Shown: positions 26,201 through 38,200 of the stretch, one piece after another
How the letters are laid out: the number at the start of each line of letters is the position of its first letter
Position numbering within the stretch: the first letter of the stretch is position 1
Assembly (NCBI GenBank): GCA_006176705.1
Contig: QRFJ01002105.1
Location: forward strand, 175,597-239,596
DNA length: 64,000 nucleotides
From: Cocos nucifera
Lineage: Eukaryota; Streptophyta; Magnoliopsida; Arecales; Arecaceae
Direction: 5' to 3'
Notes under the pieces: generated by a model
The model's database searches: none
Told to the model about the DNA's origin: nothing
What the model saw: only the letters and a program-made list of their open reading frames with translations
Translations under genes and position numbers: made by a program

Positions 26201-29200
26201 CCTAGCCTTAGGACTCATGCCCATCCTAGACTCTCGGAGCCGACACCCTGGCTCCTCATGTGGCCTCCCAAGGCTTGGAAGCACCACAAATCCTAACAAT
26301 CTCCATCTTGATGCTTCCAAGCCTTGGCAGACCCCTGGCAATATTCTCCTGCACAATCCTGCTGTCGCTGCATGCCCTGACAGCTCTTTGTACACACCTT
26401 AACATGGTCGTTCTTCTTCAACTACTGAGCTTCCTTTGAGGCCTTTGGGATGACCGCCTCCAACGCTGAAGACTTTGGCTTACTCCTATGCACCATCCTT
26501 GAAATTATAGGCACCCTTGTGCTTAGCAGTTGCACCATCTGTCCTAAACTTTCCTAGAGAATCTACAGCAATCCTATGCCGGCACCCACTGCATACCCTG
26601 ACACGGTCTCCTCAGAACTTCACCGGTCCTCCCGCATGTGTTACTCCACCTGGAACTGTGCATCTTCGGCATTGGTGCTAGAATATTGGTCCTCCTATAC
26701 TCCTTCGCTCTGAACTCGTATCACATCTCTCCACTTGTGAAGCCACCTCTGCCCGGTGCTCCATCTGAAATCGAAGTCTCCTTGATGCCGCAGAAGCCGA
26801 CTCTATAACCGAGTCTCCCGAGAACAACCACTCAATGCTGCACTGCTGAGCCTACCGCTGCGCCTCGGACATCGTCACTGCCCCTTTGGACCCTCCGCAC
26901 TTCGTAGACCTGTCCAAAGCAATTTCAGATACACCGCACCCCACGGACTCCTCCGAGACCACCAAGAGTTCATCCGACTCTTCACTTGCAGTGACTGAAT
27001 CGATGGAATCAGATCTTTCTCCTCCCTTGCACTTCTTCCAAAGCGGACACTCCCGCTTAAAATGCCCTGCTTCACCACACTTGAAGCATCTTTTGGACCC
27101 CTTGCTGCCCCTTCGCTAAACCTTTTTCTTCCCTTTTCTTGGTCTTTCTAAAACCGCGAGACCTTTCTGGAAGACCTCCCTCTTCGTCATCCATTCCCAC
27201 TGCTCATTGGACCTGAGAACTAATACGATCTTCTTGTACACCAGCGTCTCCTTACCATACAGCAACGTCATTACCAACAAATCGAAGCTCCCGGATAGCG
27301 AACATAGCAGCAATAAACTTTTATCCTCCTCTTCAAGATCCACCCCAATGTTGAGTAAATCTATGCTTATCCGATCGAACCGCTGAATATGCCCCGCAAC
27401 ATCCTCGCCCTTCTGCATCCGAAGGCTATACAGTTACTTCTTCAGCATCAGCTTGTTGCACATGTTCTTCTCCATGTACAACTGATGTAACCTCAACCAT
27501 AAATCCTTAGGTGTCTTCTCCTCCAACATGCCATACAGCACCTCATCTATCAGACAAGCCCTAATCGTGGCATATGCCCTTTTCTCCAAGGACACCCACT
27601 CTTTGTCTGTCATCTCCATCGGTCTATCTTCCAAGATCGAATCTAGCCTCATCTAAACCAGCAGATCCTCCATCCTAGCCTTCCACATAGTGAAACTTTC
27701 TTTTCCATCAAACTTCTCAAATCCTACCTTCAACCCGCTGTTCTCCATGATCGTACGAATCAAAAATAGCAAACAGATAGATCTAAAAAAATACCTTGAC
27801 TAGGGACGGTGGACAGCAGCCCTGTGATCTCTTTCTTCCTCATGAATCCTACAGGAAAGCCTTAGATCTGAACCTCGCTGTTAATCTCTACTGAAACCTG
27901 ATATTCTTCCTCCTTCATGCTCAACCAGGCTCTAATACCAAGTGTTGGAACAATCGGTACTGCTCTGACACCAATTGTTCTACCTACGGCTGCTCGGAAC
28001 CACGGTCGTAGATCCGATCTCTTGCGCGAACCTAGGTGTTAATCCAAAAATATGAAAAAGAACAAAGTATAGATGGACAGCACCTTAGGGCTTAAAGTTG
28101 GAACCAGAGAGAGGAGAGAAGAGAGTTTTTAAGGAGAAAAGCTCAATGGTATTCCACTCTACTGTAAAGATACAATACTTGAGTTTATATATCCTGAGTT
28201 TTATGCTATACCACATAAATCCTAATAAACCCAAATCCCAGCTGAAAAACTCTCCTAGGCTAACCTAATGAAAGCACTCACCAAGCCCATGTACATATGT
28301 CTCACATGCTCTCATCCCTTGAATCTGAATCCGACCCATATATGAGTTAGCCCCCTTAAGACACTATTGAACCAGGCCTTAAGATCCCTTGGATTAGTCC
28401 CAATCCAAGACCAAACAGAACCCAAACGGTTCAGTTCGCACCCATCGAGCCGGCTCGCTCAGGAGCTGAGCCGGCTCGGCTGCGTCACGCCCGAATGCCA
28501 TTTCTGTCTGCCTGAGATAGTCGGTTCGACTGCGCTCCGAGCCGGCTCGATCTCAGCCCGAGCAACCAGCACCTGTTTTTGGCTGATTCTCTTCCTTGGC
28601 TTTGATCCTTTGCTCCACCTTATGGCCCAGGTCTCCGGAGCACCTACCAAGCCCCTCAAGGTCCTTACACTTGAACCTCGAGCTCCATGCAAAGCTGCAC
28701 GCCGCCTTCACCTAGGACAACTATCCTAGCCCTAAGATTCATGCCCATCCTAGACTCCCGAAGCCGACACCCTGGCTCCTCCTGTGGCCTCCCAAGGCTT
28801 GGGAGCACCACAAATCCTATCAATTTTTACTGCTTGTTATCTAATTAACCAAGTTCCCTCGTCAATTCTATCTAGGGCAACTCCCTTCTCCTTCTTGTAC
28901 CCTTCTCACAACCCTTTTCCTCTTTCTCCTCGTATCTTTGGGTGTTTGTGCTTTGTTCATGCCTTGGGACAGGTTCTAATAAACTTTCTTCCAGATCCAT
29001 TCGGTTCGTCTTTGTTGGATACTTTCGTACTCAAAAAGGGTATCGATATTATAATCTTGTCTCAAAGCAGTTTTTTGTGTTAGTTGATGTCACCTTTTTT
29101 GAAACAACTTCTTACCATCATAAACAGTCAGTGATATCTAGCATTCCACCTATTCCTCCTCCACCTCTTGTTCCTCAAGGCGATTGTTTCAGATATGGAC

Positions 29201-32200
29201 AATTAGCCACCATTGAAGGTGTACACACGCAAGAATAAACATCACGAACATACTCTGCCGCTATCTTTGTCATCTTTGGAAGGAGATCCACCTCAGCAGG
29301 ATTACACTCCATCAAATTTGGATTTAACTATTGCTCTGCAAAAAGAAAAATGGAGTGTTACCTTACATCCTATTGCCAACCATGTTTCTTATGATCATCT
29401 GTCTTTCTCTCATCATTCCTTTGCCTTATCTCTTTCTTCTATTTCCATGCCAAAGAATTATCAGGATGCACTATCTGATCCCAAATAGAAGGCTGCTATG
29501 AATGAGGAAATATCGGCTCTACTTTCCCACAGAACATGGGATCTAATTTTTCTACCTGTCGGGGTCAAACCAGTTGCTTGCATATGGGTCTTCACAATGA
29601 AATTCTGTCCGGATGGCTCTTTTGACAAGTATAAGGCTCGACTTGTTGCGAAAGGGTTCACTCAAACCTATGGAGTTGACTACTTTGAGACCTTCTCACC
29701 TGTGGTTCAGCTGAATTCAGTTCGTGTTCTCTTTTCTCTATCTATAAATTTGGGCTAGAAAATGTTTCAGATGGATGTAAAGAATGCCTTCCTATACGGT
29801 GATCTTAATGAAAAAATTTACATGGAGCAACTTCTTGGGTATGTTGCTCAGGGGGAGAAGAAAGTTTGTAGGCTTCAAAAAGAAATATATGGACTCAAGC
29901 AGAGTCCACGGGCATGGTTGGAAAATTTCAGCCGGATTGTTGCTGCTGTTGGACTGAAAAGGAGTCATGCAGACCACTCTATTTTTGTTCGTCGGAGTCC
30001 AGCTAGATTGGTAGTGTTAGTTGTTTATGTTGATGATATTCTTCTCACTGAAAGTGACCCGACTAGTATGTCTGATGTAAAAACTTTTCTACAGCGGCAT
30101 TTTGTGATGAAAGACCTTAGGCGATCCAAGTACTTCTTGGGAATTGAGATAGCCTACAACAAGGAGGGTATTTCCTTTTCTCAGAGGAAATATGCTTTTG
30201 ATTTACTATAGGAAATAAGCTCCCTTGGTTGTAAACCAGTAGACACCCCGATAGTTGCACAACCTATTTTTTGGGATCAGAAGGCTGAGGATTTCCCAGA
30301 TGGGACACGCTATCGCAAGCTTGTAGGTAAACTAATCTATCTAACTGTTACCAAACCAAATATCTCCTTTGTTGTTGTGTTGTTGAGTCAGTTTATGCAG
30401 AAGCCAAAGCAGTGTCATTGGGAAGCCGTTTTGAGGATTTTGAGATACATCAAAGCTTCTCCAAGGAAACGGTTGTTGTACAAAAAGAACAAGCATTTGC
30501 TGATTGAGGCTTATTCTGATGCAGACTATGCTAGTTCTGTTTCTGACAAAAGGTCCACCTCTAGATATTGTACATATATAGGTGGAAACTTGGTCACTTG
30601 GAGAAGCAAGAAACAGAATATTGTAGCACGGTCTAGTGCTAAGGTTGAGTACAGGGCAATGGCCCACACGGCTTGTGAAATGATGTGGATAAAATCTCTA
30701 TTAGCTGATTTGGGATTTATTCATTTAGAGCCTATAAAAGATGAGGTGTGATAACCAAGCTGCTATTTACATTACCAATAATCCAGCATTTCATGAAAGG
30801 ATGAAACGTATTGAGGTTGACTGCTACTTCATCCAAGAAAATTGTCACTGTATTTACGTCTACTGAGGCTCAGATTGCTAATCTCTTCATAAACGCCTTG
30901 GATTCTACACGATTCTCCTATCTCTGTAACAAGCTGGGCATGCACGATATATATGCTCCAACTTGAGGGAAAATGTTAGAATAAGTGTTTATTATTGATT
31001 ATTTCTTCCTTTTCTTTCTTTATATGGGTTGGTCCATGTTTTAGGCCCAATTCACTGAGCCATCTTTATGTTGTACCTGCAATACAACATATTTCTTGTA
31101 AGGCCTATTTATAAGCTGCCAATGATTATTGGAATGATTGACTCCTCATTTGCTCACCTCTCTACAATTTTATTTACAAGCACAACTCAGATGTGAGAGG
31201 TCAGCACCCAAGACTGCGACAAAGATTGAAATGAATGAACCCAAATTATGCTGAGCTCTACATAAAGTAGCGGAAAATGAGATTCAATGATTACTTGATG
31301 TTGGGCTCATATTTAGAACAATTTTGTTTAAGGTGCACTAAGGCACTTTTGAGGCATAAGGCACTCCTGGACACAACTTCAATGCCTCGACAGTCGCAAT
31401 GTAAGACAACTTCATTGAGCCACTCAAAAGAATGCCTAGCTTATATGTGCCTCACGAAGATGCCAAAGTGGAAAAAAAAAAAAGGGTGCAGTATCTTCAT
31501 GACGATATGTGTTATGTTTATTTGGCAATGGGTAGCTACAAGTGTTGTGTTAGTGTGTTGCATGCTGTGATGACAAGCATGTGGGTGTATGCTGTTATGT
31601 GTGCGTTTGTGCTATCATACAAGATATGCACACAAAAATATGTATATAAATGGACACATATGTATGTCTTACAAATATGCATATGTATATGTACATATTG
31701 CACCTCATAGTTATCAGCTAAAGCGGCATGGCCAGTCAAACCAGAACCTGACGAACCAAATCACTGGCGAAACCAAGAAAGCATAACACCTGGCTGAAAC
31801 TGACAAGCCAGCTGGTCTTCTTGCTAAACCAATAACTCACACAATTTCCGAATAACTGATACATTAATTCATGGAAACCAGATGACCTTTTTACTCCTGT
31901 TTCTACATCAAGTTTTGTTTTAGTTTTAAGGCATTTTAGTAATTTAGTAGTCATAAAATATTAAGGAAATAGGTAGAAGCCTAAATCCAAGTGATATCCC
32001 CTGATCCATCTACAGTCTTTCCTCTTTACTCCCTATCACTCTCTCCACTCCTTTCTTCTTACATGTTATAACAACACCAGCAACAACATCAACAGTGTAC
32101 AACTATGCTATCTAGCTCCAACAAGGTCCTCCCTCCGCCCCTCTCCGCACTCGCCACCTACTCCCTATGGGTCTGACAAGCCCCTCCCCACTCTCATAAT

Positions 32201-35200
32201 TTTTTTGTTCCTTCATCTTTATCCAAAATGCAATTATTCGGCCTTAAATACTAGGTAAAGTTTCACAAAATCTGATATCCATGAAACTTCCCTGAAGTAG
32301 ATGATTTTTGGCTCCAAATCAAGAAAAGGCTAACAGAAAAACAATCTTAAATTAGTACATTCAAGTCCAATAAAATTATCATAAACTGGGACAGAGCCAA
32401 CTAATGAATGAAAAGACTAAAGCAGGTCACATTTCATATTCAAAAGCACAAGGATGTCCATAAATTCTACATGATTGTCTTACTTAACTCATGATGATAG
32501 AAGCAATAAGTTTCATCAACCCTGTAATGTCAGATTTGAAAAAATAACAAGATTATAAACATAATAAACAGCTCTGTACATGCATCCATGATCAACAAAC
32601 ATGCAATACATTGCCAGCACTTTAATCTTACCCATGCATGAGCACATACAAAACACTCCATATGCACACATGCATAAAATATTTAGGCAAAAGGATACCT
32701 CAGTTTCAGTAACAAGGGATAAGCTGTAGAGCCTAATAACATGGGCAACTGAACGCAGGACCAAACGGCGGAAAGTAGGTTCCCCAGCTTCACCTTCAAG
32801 CTGAAATTGCATAAGACGGTGCATCAAGGTAAAATTGAATCTCTTCCTCATGGAAGAAAATATTATGCCAAGAATCAGTAAAAGTTATCCCAACTATCAG
32901 GTACCAGTACACTACCTCAACATTAGTCCGAAGTGAAGTCATAAGAAGTGAACATATTTGGTGGCATAGGACCTAGTGAATGCCAAATTGGCTCACATTA
33001 AAATGCTCGAGAAATCAGAGCTACAGAGGTTCACAACAAAAAGTTACAGCAAACAAGACAGAAACCTGTTCATAAGAAACCAAGGTTCGGAAGACAGCAA
33101 CATAGTTGGACAGAATGAACCTGTATAATGCATGAATCAGGACCAGAATTAGTAAAGTGGCTCAAAATCAACATAAGGCTTATAAAGCAGTACAGAAAGG
33201 CACGCCATCTTGGTACTAGAACCCATACAAGTACCATCCTATTATAGTGTCAATACACCCAATATGGAGGCCAGTTCGATATATCGAGTGTTAGTATCCC
33301 CCCCCCCACCCCAAATACCACATACCAGTTCAGCGATGGTACAATACAATACCATACGGTTGATATGCACTGAACTGGTATGGCAAATCTTGTAGCAAAG
33401 ACTCACATAACACTTAAAATATGTCTCTACGGTCATTCACAGACATTGTAACCACCTAAGCTGATTTTGTATAGGTGATTAATGTATTGGAAAACAGAAG
33501 GGAGTGTATTGGAAAACATTTTATCATCCATTATATTAAGAATTAAGATATTCAATTTGGTGATTTCAGGATAAGAGTCTAAATTTATAAAGAATATTAA
33601 AACCATTAATAACCAATTAAAATGTTAAAAACTTAAAATCATGCTACATTCAAAGTCTGATAGCAATCTGATTATTAAATGCCTAACAATTTAAATATAT
33701 GTACGAGGCTAAAACAAACTAACATAGATCTATGTATCCATATGAAGCTTAATTTAAGTTTATTATCATATCAAGTACCAAAGTGATAATCTGCTAAGTA
33801 CAAAGAAGACTAAATGAGACATACATCATCCAACTGCCTTTGAAATTGTAAGCTCTGATCTAATAAATCCAAATTGAATGTTGTGAATCCATTTTTGGCC
33901 CAATCTTACTAAAGATGTTCCATGTCTCTCGTGTCCCGTTAAAAGGCTTGCCATTAAGACCCAAAAAATGTCTTTTATGTCTAGAAAAACCTATCTATCC
34001 TTTTTGAAAAGTTAAATTCCCAAATGCTTTTAATTTTCTAAAAATTTCCAAAAATTTATACTTAAAACCAATGTTTTAAATATCAAGGTACAGGGCTGTA
34101 CAGACCAGCAGTCGGAAAGCTATCTATTCTTTTTCAACCGTTGAATTCCAAATGCTTTTAATTTTCAAAAAATTTCCAAAAATTTAAACTGAAAACCAAG
34201 ATTCTAAATGTCAAGGTACAGGGCTGTACAAACTAGTGATCCATACAGTATATGCCATATCGGCAACTGTGCCAACAAATTGTATTAATGGGTATGCATA
34301 GATATGGCCAACATCCCTGTAGGTTTTGAGTTTAAACTCATAAACCAAACATTGGTTTTGATCTTATATTCATTCTTCCGCATGACTTCAATGATGAAAT
34401 AACATCTAATGCTTGTTTGACAAATCCTCCAATGATTTATACAATTAAACACAAAATTTGGATTTTCGAAGAAATAAAGAAAAAAGGAAGGAGAAGATTC
34501 ACCTAGCTAAAATGATTTTCTAGCCCAAAAACCAATAATCAAGCTTCAATCCTGCAAGCCAAACTCCCTAGGTAGTCAGTCTTCCCTAGCCCCTCCCTTC
34601 CTCCTACCTTTATATAGTAAAGAATGATTGCAAAAGGGGCAGTTTTAGTTACTGTGCAGTACAAGATAGCACTGTTAGAATAGGGACCAGTGGGCTCAGT
34701 CAGGGTGAACTTGTCTCGATCTGCCCTGACCCGCTCAATCCATGTTTGGTTCAAATGATTGAGGTGTGACCCGAGCAGGATTTGCACAAACAGATTTCCC
34801 TTTTTTATTGCAAAGGGTCTGTACAGTACATATCATATTGAGAGATCTCAAACAAAGAAATATCACTTGAAGGTCAGTTCATGACTAAAAAATGAAAAAA
34901 GACCAAAAACTGACACTTACAGCCAAACATAGTTAAAGAAATGGATAAACCCTAAAATGACTGGTAACGTTGAATAAAATAACATTTATATCTAAATTCA
35001 ATCAGCTTTTCCTGAAACCGATGAAACCACCATATCTGGACTGAAATCAACCTAATACTGACCAAAACCAAACTTTGGGGATCAGTTTCAGCTAGTTTCC
35101 AGCCAAAATGAACTGGTTCATTCTGAAATGTTAAACCTCAGTAAGACATGAGCAACAGCATGACATCTTTGAATACAATCATAATGGAGAAAAGTCTAAG

Positions 35201-38200
35201 CAAAAGTCATCACATAAGACATGGTTAAAAACATAATCAGCTACATCTAACTGCTGAATTGACTCAAAAGTAGGTAGCATCGGATCTAAAAACAAATAAG
35301 AATAAAATTAAACTGAATTTTTTATGAGCTAAAATACTATTCTAAAAGAAGATAGGATACTTACTCAAGTATATCAAGAGCAAATGTACGTTGAAGCAAA
35401 TGAACTCGCAACCAAATAGACTGGTAAAGATGGTGAACAGGAGGAAAAAAAACACTTTAGAATGTTGGTACAGCATGTTTGTCTAGATTGTACTAAAAAC
35501 AAGAAACAAGTGAATAAATATAAAAGTCAATGACTTCATGTGAAATGACTACTGATTTGCAAACAAAAAGAAAATATAGATGCTTTTCCAGTTATTTAAA
35601 CAGGGCCGTTAGCTTTCATTCAGCACATACAGAGCCACCTGCAGCAAGTGCTGTCAGATCTTCAAGCAGACGAAGCCCCAGTTTTCCTGCTTTAGTTAGA
35701 CCTTCCCGCAATGTTGGCCCTCCAGAAACCTCCATTGATCTGTCACATCCTTAGTGATTAAACAGTAACAGAATCTTTATATTTTAAAAAGTAGTATCGA
35801 ACAAATAATTGTATGCATGTATGCTGATCATTATATACTAGTACACTTACATATATAATCATCTAATTACGTAATTGTATAACTATCATTAGATATATTT
35901 TGAACATGTGTCTGAAGAATATTTTGAAGAGATACTGTTACATACATCGAATGACTGAAACTGCGACTAACATCGTCAGTGACAGAGCTACTTCGACAGA
36001 GATGACTTCCAGAACTAGTTTTGCCAGAGGGGAGTGATTCAGCAGAAACAACATTATCAAAAATTAAAGCAACTGCCTGCCTGAAAGTAGCTGCTGCAGT
36101 ACTGGACCCAAAAAGAAATTAAAAAAGGTTAAAAAATGAAATTCATTCAATGTCAGTGGTTAAGAATACTTTCCAGTGAAACATACTTGTGCACACTGTC
36201 AGAAGACCGATTACTTTCGAGAAGCCGGAGACATATGCCAAGAGCTTGAGCCATGTTGTCCTGGGATAAAGAAAGCAGAGTCCATGTCAATGGTATGTTT
36301 AAGAGGGTGCTGATTTTCTACTAATCTATATCTAATATTAAAGAAATAAAGAAATAAGGAATTTAAAGTTTTCATGCTAAAGATATTCAAAAATAATTAG
36401 AAAAGTCCAACCTTCCACAAAGTTATCAACAAAGCAAAAGCCATTAAAATATGCTGTCATCTCAAATAGAGTTTTCTCATTAAAAAAGAAAAGAAAAATC
36501 CAAGAGTTATATCTTGTAAGATGAATATTTCTTTATCATTTTAGAGTCTAAAATATCTTTAAAAGAATCCAACAAGAGGAGCGTCAAACCAACTTTTCAC
36601 TTGGTGTGCAATAAGTTTGTTTGGGAACTTATTCTAGACTTTGAAAAAGAAAAAGAAATAAAGCTAAACCATGGACTTGGAGTTTCCAGACCTATAATTG
36701 AGAAACAAAGGGAGAACAAAGAAACACGTTTCACTTCATCAAAAGCTCTGATAACCAATGACTCAAATCCTGTGGGATGGGGCTGCACGGTTTTTCCATG
36801 GAACGGGACATGCCACCATGCCACCCCATCCTGACACTTGGGACAAGGGATGCTGGGATATGCCAAACAGGGCATTGGCATGACAGTGGGACAATCCCAT
36901 CCAACACTTAGGCTGATGCCCCATCCAGATGTCTCGTGAGACAACCATCTGGGACATGAATCTATGTTGATAAAATTGCTTCACAACTTTTCTTTTAAAC
37001 TAACATGCACCATAAAGGTTAATAAGTGAAGGTATAGAGTGTCAAACATTGCATGTAGTACTCGGGTTCAGTATATTAGCACTAATGTCCATCATTTATC
37101 TTATGGTACACTCGTTAGTCCTAGATATTGGATACTAAACAACACGAACCACATGTTCATGTGCTATCCCATAAAATCATTCCAACCTGATGAACTAACC
37201 ATTTATATTGAGATAGAACCGACTTATTTGTTGCTAGTGCCAGTTAAAACAAAATCCTGATCTACTAAGAAGTGGAATTTTATATTCTAAAATGGAACCT
37301 AGCCAAATGTTATTTGATTATGGTTTTCCAAAACCAAGTCACTTACTTATAAATTATAATCACTCTGGTGCATGTCCCGACACATGATATGTGAGCCATC
37401 TTGGTGGCACTTTTCCAATTTAGCATCTTTATCAATTTCTGGCAACCTATGACACACCTGGTTCTATCTATGCCTCATCTCTTCTAGATCAAATTGGCAA
37501 TGGATCAACAATTAAACTATGCCCAACTAATGACCTCAACAAAGCCGTTCCTTCATCCCCATATTGTCAACTTCCAACTATCAAGGACAATATGGACCTA
37601 AGGTGGGCCCATGAGTACCAAACTTCAAGCAGTTACTATACCACTCATCTGGGTGCAAGATCAACTTGGCAATTTTACTTTAACCATAGCACATTACTGG
37701 CAAGAGCTTCTAGGACAGTTTAAAGTTGTAAATAAAACTTGGGTAAAAAGTAAATAACAACATGCATTTTATGTTGATTTGCAAATATTCCCCTACATCT
37801 CCAATTGCTATAATATCAATCCTACATTTCCCAATTTGTTGCAATGTCCCCCACTGACCGCCCAATTTGGGACAGAGCTCACCACTGGTACATACCTAGC
37901 AAATTATTGAGAGTTGGTAACTGATGTGGATTTATTGAGTCATTTTAAAATGATATGGAATATGACATACACTCAAAAAAGTTAAAAGACCAAAATACCC
38001 GAGCCCTAATCTTAACCATATCTCCTTCCTCAATCCTTCTCCCTAAGATGGCCATCCAACCCCCACCAGCGATCCTCCAGCCACCATCACTGCTGCCCCC
38101 ATCCCCTCGGCGGCCAGAGCGCCCACCTCTATCCTCCTCCCTGTCTTATTTTCCATCTCACTCTCTTTCCTCCTCCTCTCTCTCCCTCTCCTCTTTTCCC

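Larger units (their letters stand above)
25438..28822 (-). mobile_element. gag-only non-autonomous LTR element (TR-GAG-like), nested in copia B
   Basis: LTRs at 25438-26298 (861 bp) and 27943-28822 (880 bp) begin TGTTGGAACAATCGG and end AATCCTAACA/AATCCTATCA in plus reading. The internal region is only 1,644 bp and carries a gag with zinc knuckle but no trace of protease, integrase or RT. The flanks GTTTT (25433-25437) and ATTTT (28823-28827) form a 5-bp target duplication with one mismatch. Removing the element and one copy restores colinearity of the copia B integrase, proving insertion after B. The primer site (minus) is TGGTATTAGAGC at 27929-27940, and the purine tract (minus) is CAAGATGGAGAT at 26299-26310. 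Confidence 0.88.
22821..31166 (+). mobile_element. Ty1-copia element B with short LTRs, interrupted by a nested element
   Basis: The two LTRs (22821-23013 and 30974-31166) are both 193 bp and differ at about 12 positions by eye. The flanks 22816-22820 and 31167-31171 are both ATTTT, an exact 5-bp target duplication. The primer site TAGTATCAGAGC and the purine tract CTTGAGGGAAAA are in place. Without the nested insert (25438-28822) the element would be about 5 kb, normal for copia. It is antisense to MON2 in intron 10. Stops in gag and RT show it can no longer code for itself. Confidence 0.92.

Noticed and set aside
26144..26402. Overlapping open frames on both strands in the nested LTR
   Set aside because: They fall in a GC-richer LTR and repeat in both LTR copies; no protein family pattern.
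33197..33392. 8-bp target duplication for this MITE copy
   Set aside because: The flanking 8-mers at the best-supported ends do not match, so insertion limits are left as approximate.
35741..35749. Upstream acceptor for MON2 exon 6 (CTAAG before GATGTGACAG)
   Set aside because: Using it would join the split codon to an immediate stop; the downstream GACAG acceptor keeps the frame.
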